Below, one piece after another: positions 42,721 to 53,625 of a stretch of 64,000 nucleotides of DNA (within the stretch, counting starts at the first letter, position 1; every line of letters starts with the position of its first letter). The DNA lies in the NCBI GenBank assembly GCA_947095585.1, contig OX352763.1, positions 109,843,908 through 109,907,907 of the forward strand, written 5' to 3'. A program made the position numbers and the translations under genes. The notes beneath the pieces are model-generated. The model searched no databases. It saw only the letters and a list, made by a program, of their open reading frames with translations, and was not told the origin of the DNA. The DNA comes from Nephrocerus scutellatus (Eukaryota > Arthropoda > Insecta > Diptera > Pipunculidae).

Positions 42721-45425
42721 TTTGTTGTGCCCGCTTACAGATTGGTTAGCTGGCTTATTTTCTTAAAAAAGATGTAAATTTAAGTTAAGCTTCCAGTTGC
42801 AGCACTAAATTTAATAATTCAATAAAAATCTTTTTTAAACAAATTTGCAAAGAACAACATGATCTTTAAAAGTAAACTTAAGTTGTCACTGATGATAATG
42901 ATAAATAACTGCGGTCTGTGATGGCTTCCCTGTGGCACGTAGAAAATTTCATAAAGTTAAGGTAACATTTTGTAATCTGTTTTCGATTCGATCGGTCAAT
43001 AAAGTGTTTGACATGCCACAGCGAAGTCATGTTGGGCCGAAGTTGTTCATGATGTTAAATTGTCGTCCAGTGACAATATTGTATTCTTGTTAATATAATC
43101 TTATTTGGCTCTACAAACGGGATCCATTTCTGGTCACTTTGTAAACATAGCTCCCCCATAAAATTTGTACACAACGTGTGCCGCCTTTATTCTAGGTTAA
43201 GGTGGATATCAGTGAAACCGACACACATAGATGCCTTTGTGATGCCTTTATTCTAACATTGAATTCATATGTCACAGCAATTACTATTCAATTAGAAGGA
43301 AGAAAAAAACCCAACACACATAAAATGCTGCAGCTTACCTACCTGTTCTGACATTGTGCAGGGCAGGTTTCTTGAAAATTCCACAACTCGCGATCCTACA
43401 ATTATTGAAAACTCGGTTCTGTCATGCAGAGATGCAAACAAACCACACAATGCTTCAAGCGTTTAGTGTTTAATAGTTTGCTTTTTTTTGTTGTTGCAAT
43501 ATTTAACATCCATACCGAGCAATCGAACAAGTTTCACATTCGATCACACTCACCGACGATCACCTTGATCACGAGGGAGCAGCGCCGCAAAAGAATGTGA
43601 TTTATGTGGAAAGCGAGCATGCAAGCGCGCACCTACTTGTAATGTCAAGCAACAAGCGATCATAAAGTTTATTATAACCCGCGGCACAGCATCTAAGGAA
43701 CTTTAGGCCAAATAGTTGAGACATTCCTTTTTTTTTGCTCATATAAAAGGTAAGGTGAAAAAAAAAAAAAAATCACCATTATGCCATTCGAACACGCAAC
43801 GGCATTAATAAGAAACGGAGCAAAGATTAATTTGCAATTAATTTGCAGATAGATTGCTTCCGCATTCTCGTCTCTAATGTGAGGAATTAATTTGACATAA
43901 ATGTTAGCAACTAGTTCACAAGTTATTGTATTAAGTTATTATGCTTAACAATTGAAATTGACTTGAAATAAGAACAAAGTGACAGATTCTAACTAAACCA
44001 AGCAACCTTTAATTGAACGACGACAGAATTATACTAAAAAACAAATTAAATGAGCTGGCAAACATGTTTGCTGATAATAATTACGAGTATATAGAAAACA
44101 AGGTAATTAGATTTTCTCGAATTCATATAGTAACCATATAGTACACGTATATCAGTCCGATACTATGTTATCTACAGATTAGCAGAATCACATGCACTTG
44201 AATAATTGTGATTAGATAAAGGTATCCAAACAGTAGATGGGGTTATTCAAAGTGAGTGAAGCGAGGCGATGCAAATTGGCCACAAACAAAAACTTCAAAA
44301 AACAGCGTCGACGTAGTATTAAAAGTAATTTTATTAAATATTTTAGAATGTTCAATGTGCACGGATGATGATCTTGTCAGAAATTTGGCGGTTAAAGAAA
44401 ATGACATGATGAATGTGTAGACGTTTTGCCGTCGACCAAAGTTATCAGTCGATTATCTGCATTGTGCAGCTTCAATCCAAAAGCAAAAGACTTTAATGTG
44501 CTATCTCCCAATTCATAAGACTTTGGATAAATCGCATGTAAGATGGGAATTCGATGGACTATAACATCTAACTCAACTCTAACTCAAACTGAAACACAAA
44601 CACATCGACTAAGCTGATGACGTCTGCTTATTATCATATGTAGGATAATGGATGTCCTTTAAACGAAGGCTGACATGTGAGGGAAGCAAACGTTGCCGGT
44701 CTTAAGATCAACACCGCTAAACTAAAATTATCAGTCTTGGAAGTACTTCGCACTTTGGTAAAGATTGCAGCCTATCGAAAAATGAAATATTCCTCGTCTT
44801 TCTAAAATAAAAACTTTGGGGTTTCCGTCTGCCATATACTCTCATAAATCCCAATGTCAGTCGTTGTTTACGTCCCTAATGCTTCTTCTAATACGAAGAC
44901 AACATTGCGTTTACATGAAAGTTAAAATATCTTCAAAAATGGTGGATGTTAAGAAACTCACAAAGGACTCGTAGGAGTACTATCCTCTAATAGGTGTTGG
45001 TTCGCCATATATCAAGAAAGAGCCACTGTAGTGGAAAACATGGTAATCTCTGTTAGTAAGCCTTAGGTAGGTAGGTAGAGTGGTGGTCCGCGCTGTCCTA
45101 GAGAGGGCCTCAATAGTAAGCCTTACTACTACCTCCTTTGGAACTTTCTTGCGAATGAGAGAGGACAAATAGTGAGCCTCCTATGCCTCCTAGATGTGTC
45201 ATAGAAGCAAGCCACAACCGTGAAAAATGTAATTGCAGCGAAACGGAATAAAACGCCTATGACACGGACTGATAGTTTGTTGACGATTTGTTTTGCTATC
45301 GTTGAAGGACTACTATTGGTTTATGGAATGTTAAAATACTCCTCAACTCACTTCAGCAAAGGCCTTAATCGCCTGAGTCCTCCAACTCGAGCGTGAGTTC
45401 ACGTGATACAACATAGGCATCTTGT
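42721..45425. other. Unannotated stretch
   Basis: About 2.7 kb with no supported gene. A LINE 3'-end fragment lies at 43194-43250. A faint plus reading GLKINTAKLKLSVLE near 44698-44745 recalls an RT C-terminal block, too weak to call. A TAGG run lies at 45063-45076. GGTCCGCGCTGTCCTAGAG at 45085 matches 22190. Confidence 0.4.
43194..43250 (-). mobile_element. 3'-end fragment of the RNase H-bearing LINE
   Basis: GGTTAAGGTGGATATCAGTG followed by AAACCGACACACATAGA matches 62116-62152 (GGTTAAGGTGGCTGTCAGTG, AAACCGGCACACTTAGA), the 3' end of the minus-strand LINE there. Only about 50 bases remain. Confidence 0.6.
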
Positions 45426-45672
45426 AGCTGAGTACGATAAGATGGGTGAATGCTGGGGAAAATCACTTCCCAACAAAAAAATACTGAAGTGCGTAGAAAT
45501 AGTAGTAGAAGTAGTATTATATCCTGGAAACCTTATAACGTAGACAATTCCGAGCTAAGTGAGATAAAATGATTGGATGCTGGACAATATCACTTCCCAA
45601 CAAAAAAACACTGAACTGCACGAAAGTCAGGAGTTAGACGAAGTAGTCTCATATCATGGAAACCCTATAATG
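45426..45672 (+). repeat. Two-copy tandem repeat, ~125-bp period
   Basis: AGCTGAGTACGATAAGATGG...ATCACTTCCCAACAAAAAAA and CCTGGAAACCTTATAA (45426-45540) recur as AGCTAAGTGAGATAAAATGA...ATCACTTCCCAACAAAAAAA and CATGGAAACCCTATAA (45552-45670). Confidence 0.75.
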
Positions 45673-45734
45673 ATCGGATATTAAAGTCTATATTTCAGAG
45701 TAGATACAAAACTCAAATATGTAATCGGACATCA

Positions 45735-47589
45735 ATGGTTCAGAGGAACCGTCGAGGAACCGTCGTCGCACCGACCTTTGTGTATGCTGGACTTAGTGGA
45801 AAAAGGTGCTAGAAAGAATCATATGGGTCCGCTTGGAAAGATACATAGAACGATCGCGCGGCCTTTCAAGATTCCAATATGGCTTTAGGAAGAAAAGGAG
45901 CACGATCGATGCAATTGTGGTAGTATGTGATATGACGCACAATGCAATTGTAGGAACGAGATGATAAAGCGGGGTTAAGAACTACTGCGCAGTAGTGACA
46001 TTCGATGTCAGAAAGGCATTCTACTCCGCAAATTAGGACAAAACGTTGGTTTCCTTAACTAAACTGCAGGTACCAGACTATCTGCTACGAATCATTGTGA
46101 GCCACTTCAGTGACAGAACCTAGTTATATTACCCCAGGCAACACAAAGTCACCGGAGGAGTACCACAGGGATCTGTACTTGGACCGCTACTATGGAATGT
46201 GATGTACGACGGCATTCTAACAATTAGACGACCTGCTGGAGTAGAAATCGTCGGATACGCGGGTGACATAGCTACGAATATAGTGGTTGTTGCTAAAACA
46301 CTCGTGGAGGTAACGCAAAAATGTGATGAAATGATCCGAGATGTCAGTCTCCGGAGGAGTACCACATGGATCTGTACTTGGACCGCTACTATGGAATGTG
46401 ATGTACCACGGCATTCTAACAATTAGACGACCTGCTGGAGTAGAAATCGTCGGATACGCGGACGACACAGTTATAGTAGTTGTTGCTAGAACACTCGTGG
46501 ATGTTACACAAAAATGTGATGAAATGATCCGGGATGTCAGAGATTGGCTGCATAGCAGGAAAAATGTGGAAAGAATGACAATCCGAGTCGGCGGACATAG
46601 CATCACATTGAGCCCACATATAAAATGCCTCGTAGTCTTGCTGGATCACAGGCTCAGTTTCAAGGACCATCTTAGATATGCCTGTAAAAAAGCATCGCAT
46701 GCAGGGATAGCTCTTGCGAGGATGCAATATCGGTGGACCTAAGCAGCCAATAAGAATACCTCGATATTTATGTATGCAGTGCTTATATAGCACCCGGCGA
46801 CTTCTTGCGCCAGCTACATGAAAGGAGCTAGAGAATCGAAAAGACTGTCGTTGCTCAGAATATGCTTTGCATTCCGGGCGGCCTCCACCGATGTAGCAGG
46901 AGTCATAGCAGGTAGGATGCCAGTTGACATTATGGCAATAGAAGCAGTGGCAGTGAGAGACCTCACGAGCCAACAATTTAGTGAAGGTCAGCGTACAAGA
47001 GAAGACATTCGAAAACGTAGCGAAATAGAGTGGAAGCGTAGATGGGAGGCATCTACAAAACCCCGATGGACGCATACGCTGATTCCATACATCCAAGTGT
47101 GGGTAGCAAGAAAACATGGAGACTTAAGCTACCACCTGACACAGTTCTTTTCGTGAGTATCTTCACAAATTCAAACACGCATACGAGCCATTCTGTCTTC
47201 ACTGCAAGAGAAGTTTAAAGAATGCAGAACACGTACTACAAGAGTGCGCGATATTTAATGACAGGAGGCGTTTGCTGGAACAGCTACTTGGAGATCGAGT
47301 CAGACCGGCTGGTATTATTCAAAAAATAGTGAGCACCGAAGAAGCCTGGAATGTGATCAACGAGGTTATAGTCAGCGTGATGCTGCAGAAGAAAGGGAGA
47401 GATTTATTAGGTTAAGGAGGAAATAAACCTGCCCTGTGAAAGAACATCTTAATTGATGGTACCGCAGGGAGTAAACAGACCAGCAGAATGGGACTTGGTT
47501 TTAGTCTTTTAATAAAACTCTGACAGAAGCCCATCTTAATGCTGAGGGTGTACATTAGGCTTTCCAACCTCCTCAAAAAAAAAAAAAAA
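45735..47589 (+). mobile_element. R1-like LINE relic with 3' poly(A), 5'-truncated
   Basis: Plus strand: RPLCMLDLVEKGARKN and a fingers block (about 45773-45910), a decayed motif A (45995-46030), motif B GGVPHGSVLGPLLWNVMY (46353-46406) and motif C EIVGYADDTVIVVVA (46442-46486) with both aspartates, MTIRVGGHSITLSPHIKCLV (46575), LLDHRLSFKDHLRYACKKAS (46639), then DLTSQQFSEGQRTRE (46961). Near the end comes a C-terminal zinc-knuckle-like CLHCKRSLKNAEHVLQEC (47200-47253; C-x2-C-x7-H-x4-C). A 3' UTR leads to a 16-base A run ending at 47589. The long minus-strand open frame at 46416-47117 is its shadow. Order and motifs fit R1-clade elements; frameshifts and a duplication make it dead. Confidence 0.85.
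46149..46540 (+). repeat. 199-bp tandem duplication of RT motifs B-C
   Basis: CCGGAGGAGTACCACAGGGA at 46152 recurs at 46351; both copies run to GATGTCAG (46347 and 46540). Copy 1 has the YADD box changed to YAGD and an extra GCTACGAAT-like insertion; copy 2 keeps YADD but has H for Q in motif B. The copies are otherwise over 90% alike by eye. Confidence 0.9.
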
Positions 47590-47799
47590 CATTAATGGTG
47601 AACGTTTGAAAGAGTTCTGCAATGCTTATCGCCTTGTTATTGGAGCCTCTATTTTTTTGATCATAAGGTCTGCCATAAGATTCTCTAGGTGTCAAGTGAT
47701 AGAAATGAAAATCTTACCAGATGGATTATCTGGCAATTTGCTAGCGCTTTAGAAATAGATTTTTGGATGTCCGAAATGAAAACCGGGCTGACATCGGAA
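47590..47799. other. Unannotated spacer
   Basis: Nothing recognised between the poly(A) end and the SINE. Confidence 0.35.
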
Positions 47800-48065
47800 A
47801 GGGCGCCACGGTTCGACACGGTGCGTTCGACTTCTGAGCAGGAAGTCTGAGTCGCAGTAACACTAAATGTATTTTTCACGTTACCACCTCTAGCGCATGT
47901 CCGACAAACGTCCGAGAATAATAACTTGCTTCTCGATTTGCCTTTCGTATACGGCATTAAATTGTGGGTCTCTTTTATTTATTGTCCAAAAACACACACA
48001 ACATGAATGGTCGCGAGAAGCAAGGCCTTAGACTGCAACGGCCTGCCGTGTCAATTATTATTATG
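47800..48065 (+). mobile_element. tRNA-derived SINE, copy G
   Basis: Head GGGCGCCACGGTTCGACACG replaces the A box (CACGGTTCGACACGG), the B box is damaged (AGTCTGAGTCGCAG), but TTCTGAGCAGGA, GTATTTTTCAC, CGAGAATAATAACTTG, GCATTAAATTGTGGGTCTC, GAATGGTCGCGAG and the ATTATTATT tail are in order. Old, near full length. Confidence 0.8.
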
Positions 48066-48433
48066 ACATCGGAATGGTACGTGAGAACTCTCAGTTAGCC
48101 AACAGATTAGGGTTCACCTCACCAATGGAGTCAAAACGACTAGCGTACAACCCAACTAATCATAGATGAGTAATGGAAAACTGTGAAAAACGTTTTTGCA
48201 ACTGGAGCTGAATGGTTTCTCGGTAAAAGTAAAGTCAAAAACACTGTAGCAGATTGAAAACTGGAGAAACCTGTACACAGATATATGAGCGTATTGCACT
48301 CAAAGCTTCTAATCGGAGCAGTTAAGAAGGAGAGAGGATTGTGAACAAGGGAACAAGAAAGCATAGTAAAACCGGGTGACAACCTATAGGGAGAGCCTAC
48401 CCGAAATATGACTACGACTAGGACGAAAAGGTG
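48066..48433. other. Unannotated spacer between two SINEs
   Basis: No motif recognised. Confidence 0.35.
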
Positions 48434-48656
48434 TGGGTGCCCTGGCATGGCTTCTGAGCAGGACGTTCGTGGATCGAATCCCAATAACACCAAAAGTATT
48501 TTTCACGGTCTCCCACCTCTCGCGATTATCGAAAAAACGTCCGAGAGCAATAACTTGTCATGGAAAGCTTCTCAATTCGCCGTTCGGATACATACAGATA
48601 TAAATGAAATTAGGCCTTGGACCGCAACGCTCTGTCGCGCCGTATAGTATTTATTA
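48434..48656 (+). mobile_element. tRNA-derived SINE, copy H
   Basis: Begins TGTGGGTGCCCTGGCATGGC (A-box region partly deleted), then TTCTGAGCAGGACGTTCGTG, a B box changed to GGATCGAATCC (48472-48482), ACACCAAAAGTATTTTTCAC, GAGAGCAATAACTTGTCATG and the end CTGTCGCGCCGTATAGTATT. The segment with GTAGGTCCCTTCCATTTG is missing. Same strand as copy G, 370 bases away. Confidence 0.85.
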
Positions 48657-49858
48657 GGACGAAGAAGAGGATCTCTTTTTAATTTTCGATAAAAGTATCT
48701 TTTACGGAGACTCTATAATATAAAATATCTTTGTATCTAAGTTCAGAGTTAAATGCTTTTTGCCATTTATGCAAATGGCACTTGATTTATTTTTTTCACT
48801 TTTTAATTTAAAAGAGCAAGGATCTTTAAATTCAAATTCAAATCTTGCAATTCTATATCTTCAAGGTTCACTTAACCGCACATGCAATCGATCCATGCAT
48901 GGTGTAGGTAGGCAGCATGGTGTTAGTTGGCTTAAAAGTAACAAAAAAAAAACTGCATATGTAGGACAACCAAGTAACTTTATATCTAGATACACCAATT
49001 TACAGTTATAGTAGGAATGTTTAGCTAAACAAAAATACCCATTCAACCAGAACACCTTCGGTTATCGCCGATAACTTTTTGCGCATTTTGCACAAAATGA
49101 AATGAAAACCGAAGAACCGCCAAACACTTTTTTTTTTTAGCTAAATGCTAAAAATGCAAAATGGTAATAAATTTCGTAGATAGTGCTAAGTTTTCTCTAA
49201 AAGAACAGTTAGCAAACAGATAATTAGTCAGTTTACAATTTTGTATATACATATATAGCTGGATCGCATACCAAAGACCCGATTTGGTTTGCATAAATAA
49301 AAAAAACCAGTTGTACGCGTAGTAGTAGCCAACAAAAAAAAAACTAATGGGCTCTCGTTGGAAGCGAAGGTGCTTTAGATTCACAGTCCAATTCACATGT
49401 AGATTAACAGTTACTGAACCTTGCTGCTGCTTTACTTGCAAAAAGTACAAACATTGCGCAAAAACAAATACAGTTGATTACATTCGCACAGTTGTCAATA
49501 CTGGACAAAAGTTCTCTTTGCATATCTTTTACAGCGTCAAGTGAGTATTTATTGGTTCTGGTAAAGCGAAAAAACATTTGTTCAATTTTATGGATGGAAA
49601 TGTGTCAGAAAGAGTGCCACTGTCTGTTGAGAAGGGAACCAATGCGGCGGACATATCTTAGAGATGCTGGCTTGCTCATGATCAGATCACCAATAACTGC
49701 CGATGTCAATCGCTCACTCACGCATACTATATGTAAGCCTAAAATCATGCAGTGCTTTGAAGTATATTTACATTGTAAGACAATTGAGATTACATTAAAT
49801 AATAGAAGGTATTGGACCGTTTATTCGTGTAACGGGCTGGTGCCAAACATGTCAATAT
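48657..49858. other. Unannotated AT-rich stretch
   Basis: No supported gene. Several frames of 60-100 codons on both strands overlap poly(A)/poly(T) runs and show no family motif. Confidence 0.4.
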
Positions 49859-51265
49859 TGTTACGAAATTTAGGCTTTCGAGTTTGGGCAGATCACTGCG
49901 GTTTAGGAGTAAGCCACCACAATACTGAACTGGTCCTCTTTACTAGAAAATACAAAATACCACATGTTAACCCTCCTTCTACTAAAGGTACAAGCTTTAA
50001 ATTCCCCGATACAAGAAAGAGTTCGTAAGCCACAGTGGCACTCTTCTAAAGCAAAAAATCCATTGATAGCAGATGAGGTCTCAACTCCATATAACTCATT
50101 CGCTATATATAATAAGTATAATAAGTAGTAAGACCTACTCTCATATACGGTGTGACTGTTTGGTGGACTGCCTAAAAAAAGATTCTCTTTATAACAGAAA
50201 CCAATCCAAGGTTCTTAATAAAACCGGATGGTTTATGGACGACCTCAAGCAAGGAATCCCTAAAGCTGCCTCAGATAATTTAATGAGATTATGCAAAACG
50301 CCTTCTTAATCATAAAATAATGGGCAAACAAAAGCGATCTGGGCGTCAATCCAAACAAAAAAAGAGCTAGGTCTCTTTACCTCCTCTTTACCAGGAAATA
50401 TAAAATTCCAACAGTTGATCCACCAACACTAACCTCCTTAGTTTTTGTTGATAAAGCAAGATTACTTGGCACGATCTTAGACACGAAACTAAGCTGGAAA
50501 CCTAATATCATGGAACGAGTAAAAAAGATGAATTTCGCTTGATACTCGTGTAAGAATGTCATCGTTAAAAAATGGGGTTTGAAAGCTGGCACACTGGCTT
50601 AGCACGGCGGTAGTGAGACCAATACTACTATTCTGGGTAAGCGTCCGATGGCCAGCTATGGAAAAAAATTACGTATAGAAATATAATAGAGGGGGTGGAG
50701 GGTTACAAAGAGCGGCTGTATGCTTATAAGCGGGACGTTGAGATCGACACCAACTCGCTTCTTATCGGTTCTGGCCCACCTCAATCCAGTAGATATATTT
50801 GGCAAATAGAAAGCGGTAAATACGGTTACGCAACATTAAGTTGTCAATAAGTGGAAGGGTTTCCAAAAGGGACACTACACCATAATCAAATCGCTAAAGC
50901 AAGAACTGACGAATCTCGATTACATGACACCAGTGTTATGCTTTGAAAAAGGTTCTCGGACAATAATACCCTCCAGAGAAGACTGGAAGAGAGGATCCGC
51001 AGATAATGAAGAAACAGTACAGTTTTTCACGGATAGCTCTAAGCTAAAAGTAGGAGCAGGAGTCTCCAGTGAAAACCTGAAAGTAAGCATCCCGAAGTCC
51101 GAGACATACTTCGATTTATCAAGAGCTCTGAATGGATCTTCGTATAAGATTCTGTGGTAACACGATAGCATTTAGGTGCCACCACAACCTAACTTAACCT
51201 AACTTGTATTGTATTTGTATTTGCAAAATCCATTACGAACTGAAAAAAGCATAAATTTCGAAACA
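49859..51265 (+). mobile_element. LINE fragments bounded by inverted LTR ends, ATAT at both sides
   Basis: The left end TGTTACGAAATTTAGGCTTT and the right end, read on the minus strand from 51265, TGTTTCGAAATTTATGCTTT, differ at two positions over 20 bases. ATAT lies just outside both (49855-49858, 51266-51269). Inside on the plus strand are pieces of the RNase H-bearing LINE: VWADHCGLGVSHHNTELVLF (49886-49945), a second, partly repeated RT block FTRKYKIPTVDPPTL (50389) with GTILDTKLSW (50471), and an RNase H start QFFTDSSKLKVGAGV (51022-51066). The 3' part has CCTAACTTAACCTAACTT (51187). The last 55 bases are the 3' end of the LTR seen at 10463-10970. Whether this moved as a unit is unknown. 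Confidence 0.65.
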
Positions 51266-51269
51266 ATAT

Positions 51270-51639
51270 TTAGGTAAGGGCACTTGTACAGCAAGTCATA
51301 TTATTCTCATTTAATATAACCGCCGATTAGCCTGTTATACAGCAAATGTAGTCTGAGTTTACAAATGTATTCCAAAAGGTTTTGTTTTTTGTTTTGCTCT
51401 GAAGCAACCAAGCAGCCTATTTAGAATTCCTAGCTGTAGATTTGTTATAAGAACATTTCGCTCCTTGAATTGTTAAGTTTTGTTAATGACCTCCTCAAAG
51501 TGCACCATCAGTTCTTTAATTGAGAAAGTTTGAGTTAAGGTTTGAGTTTAAGTTTAAGTTGAATTTAAGTTGCGAATAAAACGGCTAAAGATTAAAAGGC
51601 TTTGCCGAGTGAAGAAATGGTCAGCAAGGGTAAGAACTA
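51270..51639. other. Unannotated stretch
   Basis: No supported gene; a short GAGTTTAAGTTTAAGTTG tandem lies at 51540-51570. Confidence 0.35.
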
Positions 51640-51745
51640 TGACCTTAAAAACAATTGCGCCTCGAGGGCATACAGTAGATATTTATTGCAGAGCTGATGA
51701 AATATAGAGAGACAGCACTACACCAAGCAATTCATAAACTAATTT
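51640..51745 (+). mobile_element. RTE-like LINE relic, RT fingers
   Basis: Across two plus frames: KNNCASRAYSR (about 51647-51680, from KNNKAPGxD) and AELMKYRETALHQAIHKLIC (51683-51742). The order K-N-N-x-A ... A-E-L-x-K-Y ... A-L-H-x-x-I fits the RT fingers of RTE-type LINEs. Only about 35 codons remain. Confidence 0.55.
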
Positions 51746-52175
51746 GCGATAAAAGTTAAAGGAAACGACGAAGACTGGCTTTTCGTAAGGCAGCCTATTT
51801 TTGGTACAATTTTGTCAACCACACATACAAGATGATTTCGATGGATTTGCCGAACTGTAATTGAAACGAACCATGATGCCAAGTGGACTAAGTCGATCCC
51901 CGAAACAGAATACGCTCTGCAATGTCTCTGACAGAATGACCATCACTGTTTCAACAGTTTATTTAATAAGCAAATAAATTTAAAGAAAAATTCCAATTCA
52001 ACTAACTTGCCAATAAATAAACATATGTACATTGTGTTCATACATGTATATGAATATTCATATACCATACTTCAAAAGCCACAAAGAACTATCATTTTCA
52101 CTTTCTAATAAAATCTCAACCAGTAAGACAGACGGTTAATTTCCTTTTTTTTAAATTTCTTCTTTGTTTTGTAAA
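51746..52175. other. Unannotated stretch
   Basis: Nothing recognised. Confidence 0.35.
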
Positions 52176-52481
52176 ATGAGAAAAAAAGTTCTTCCCCAGA
52201 AGGCACAAAACAATAACCTCGCACTAAACTCTCACATCGATCTTCGACCAAACCGAAGAATTGAAAACTTTGAAGTTTTCGCTTTCATCGATGATTATCT
52301 TGGCATTGGAGAGAGTGTTGCCGCGGATGTATTGCTAGCGCCACAACGAACCGACAAACGGTGCGTTTTTTGTGTGATGGTGTCCGGTGCGATAGTCGCA
52401 TCTCCGGAGGATTCTGGTTCCCTATATCGCATGAACTCAAAGTTGTTTTTTTTCTTGGGGCGATGTGTGTTTTTTTTTTAG
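52176..52481 (+). CDS. Candidate 101-aa ORF of unknown family
   Basis: An ATG at 52176 opens about 101 codons. Residues 1-85 have balanced composition, with blocks such as LRPNRRIENFEVFAFIDDYL and GESVAADVLLAPQRTDKRC, unlike the AT-driven frames around it; the last 15 residues come from a T-rich run and are probably not coding. It could be an exon, a retroelement piece or chance. No domain is recognised. Confidence 0.2.
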   Translation: MRKKVLPQKAQNNNLALNSHIDLRPNRRIENFEVFAFIDDYLGIGESVAADVLLAPQRTDKRCVFCVMVSGAIVASPEDSGSLYRMNSKLFFFLGRCVFFF

Positions 52482-53444
52482 TCTTGGACTTATCTATCCA
52501 ACTGAGATCAACTTGGATCTATTTGACTACTATCATTGATGTATGTATGTATGTAAGTACCTCGTACTGATGTTTTTTTTAAATATGGTAAATACAAACT
52601 TCAAGATGTTTATCATCAAACAGAAACAGGTAAAACAGTCCATCAATAACTATTCGCAATTTTACAATTTTACGCCGACTACTTTCTCATTAGAAATTTC
52701 AAACTTGATGAGGAATTTTTTTTGTACACAAACCTAATTGTAATACTGTATCGTACCGTATGAATTCTTGTAACGCCCATCATAAATCAATTTTCGAACT
52801 AATTTTTATAAAACTTCAGGCAGTTCATTTCAACCAAACTTATTATTACAACAACAAGAGCTGACTGACCTAATGCATTGTGGTCACGCTTTAGCGTATG
52901 TAACTAAGCTTAAGCTTATTAGTAAGACTATTTAATGTTTCATATTGTTGTGGATTGCCACGATTGACCTGACTGGATTATTTCGAATTTGTGCTTAAAT
53001 TGTTGCACAAAATGCTCGTAATGTTTATTCTTGTAGTAATTTTCTTTAACTTGTCTTTTATTGATGTGCAGCTCTATTACCCTGTCCATAATTCGATACT
53101 GTGACCTTTTGTATTAATGGAATCGAGTTAAGCTATAAGTGCACATTACATATTTTATTTGTGGTGGAATCCATGCTCCTGGGCAGATACGTTTTCATCC
53201 TGCAAGGATCCTATATATTCGTAGCTCCCTTCTGCCAACCATAACCCTTTCTATAATAAGTATGTCTCTAGTGTTTTCTCGATTTTCAAAATTTTAGTAA
53301 TATTCTTCATGTGCGGAAGACCATTCGCCTTAAACGCACTCACATAAAATGTGTTCTGACGTTTCTAACACTTTTAAAAATAGTCAGCACTTTATCTCTA
53401 GAGAAAAGTTAAGCTTATTAAAGTTATATTAAACACTTCCCGAC
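52482..53444. other. Unannotated AT-rich stretch
   Basis: A short ATGT run lies at 52539-52555. No supported gene. Confidence 0.4.
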
Positions 53445-53625
53445 CCCGCGGCCCGAGGAGCCCAAAATTCAATAGAAAGTGTTGTCATCGGAGATACACA
53501 TGTGCGCAAAATTTTATTAAAATCAAGCTTTAGGAAGTGGGTTAAAAATTGATCACCAGATTCCACCAGCCAACCAACCACCGGCACACGAAGTTAGTAT
53601 AGAGATTTAGATTAGGTCGGTTACC
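53445..53625 (+). repeat. Minisatellite-bearing repeat family, copy 2 (end only)
   Basis: AAAGTGTTGTCATCGGAGAT, ACACATGTGCGCAAAATTTT and TTTAGGAAGTGGGTTAAAAA followed by TTGATCACCAGATT match the end of copy 1 (42620-42720). The tail continues with CACACGAAGTTAGTATAGAG. The minisatellite half is absent. Confidence 0.7.

Noticed and set aside
46416..47117. A 233-codon open frame on the minus strand, the longest in the window
   Set aside because: It lies antisense to the R1-like RT and C-terminus, whose motifs read clearly on the plus strand. It has no family motif of its own.
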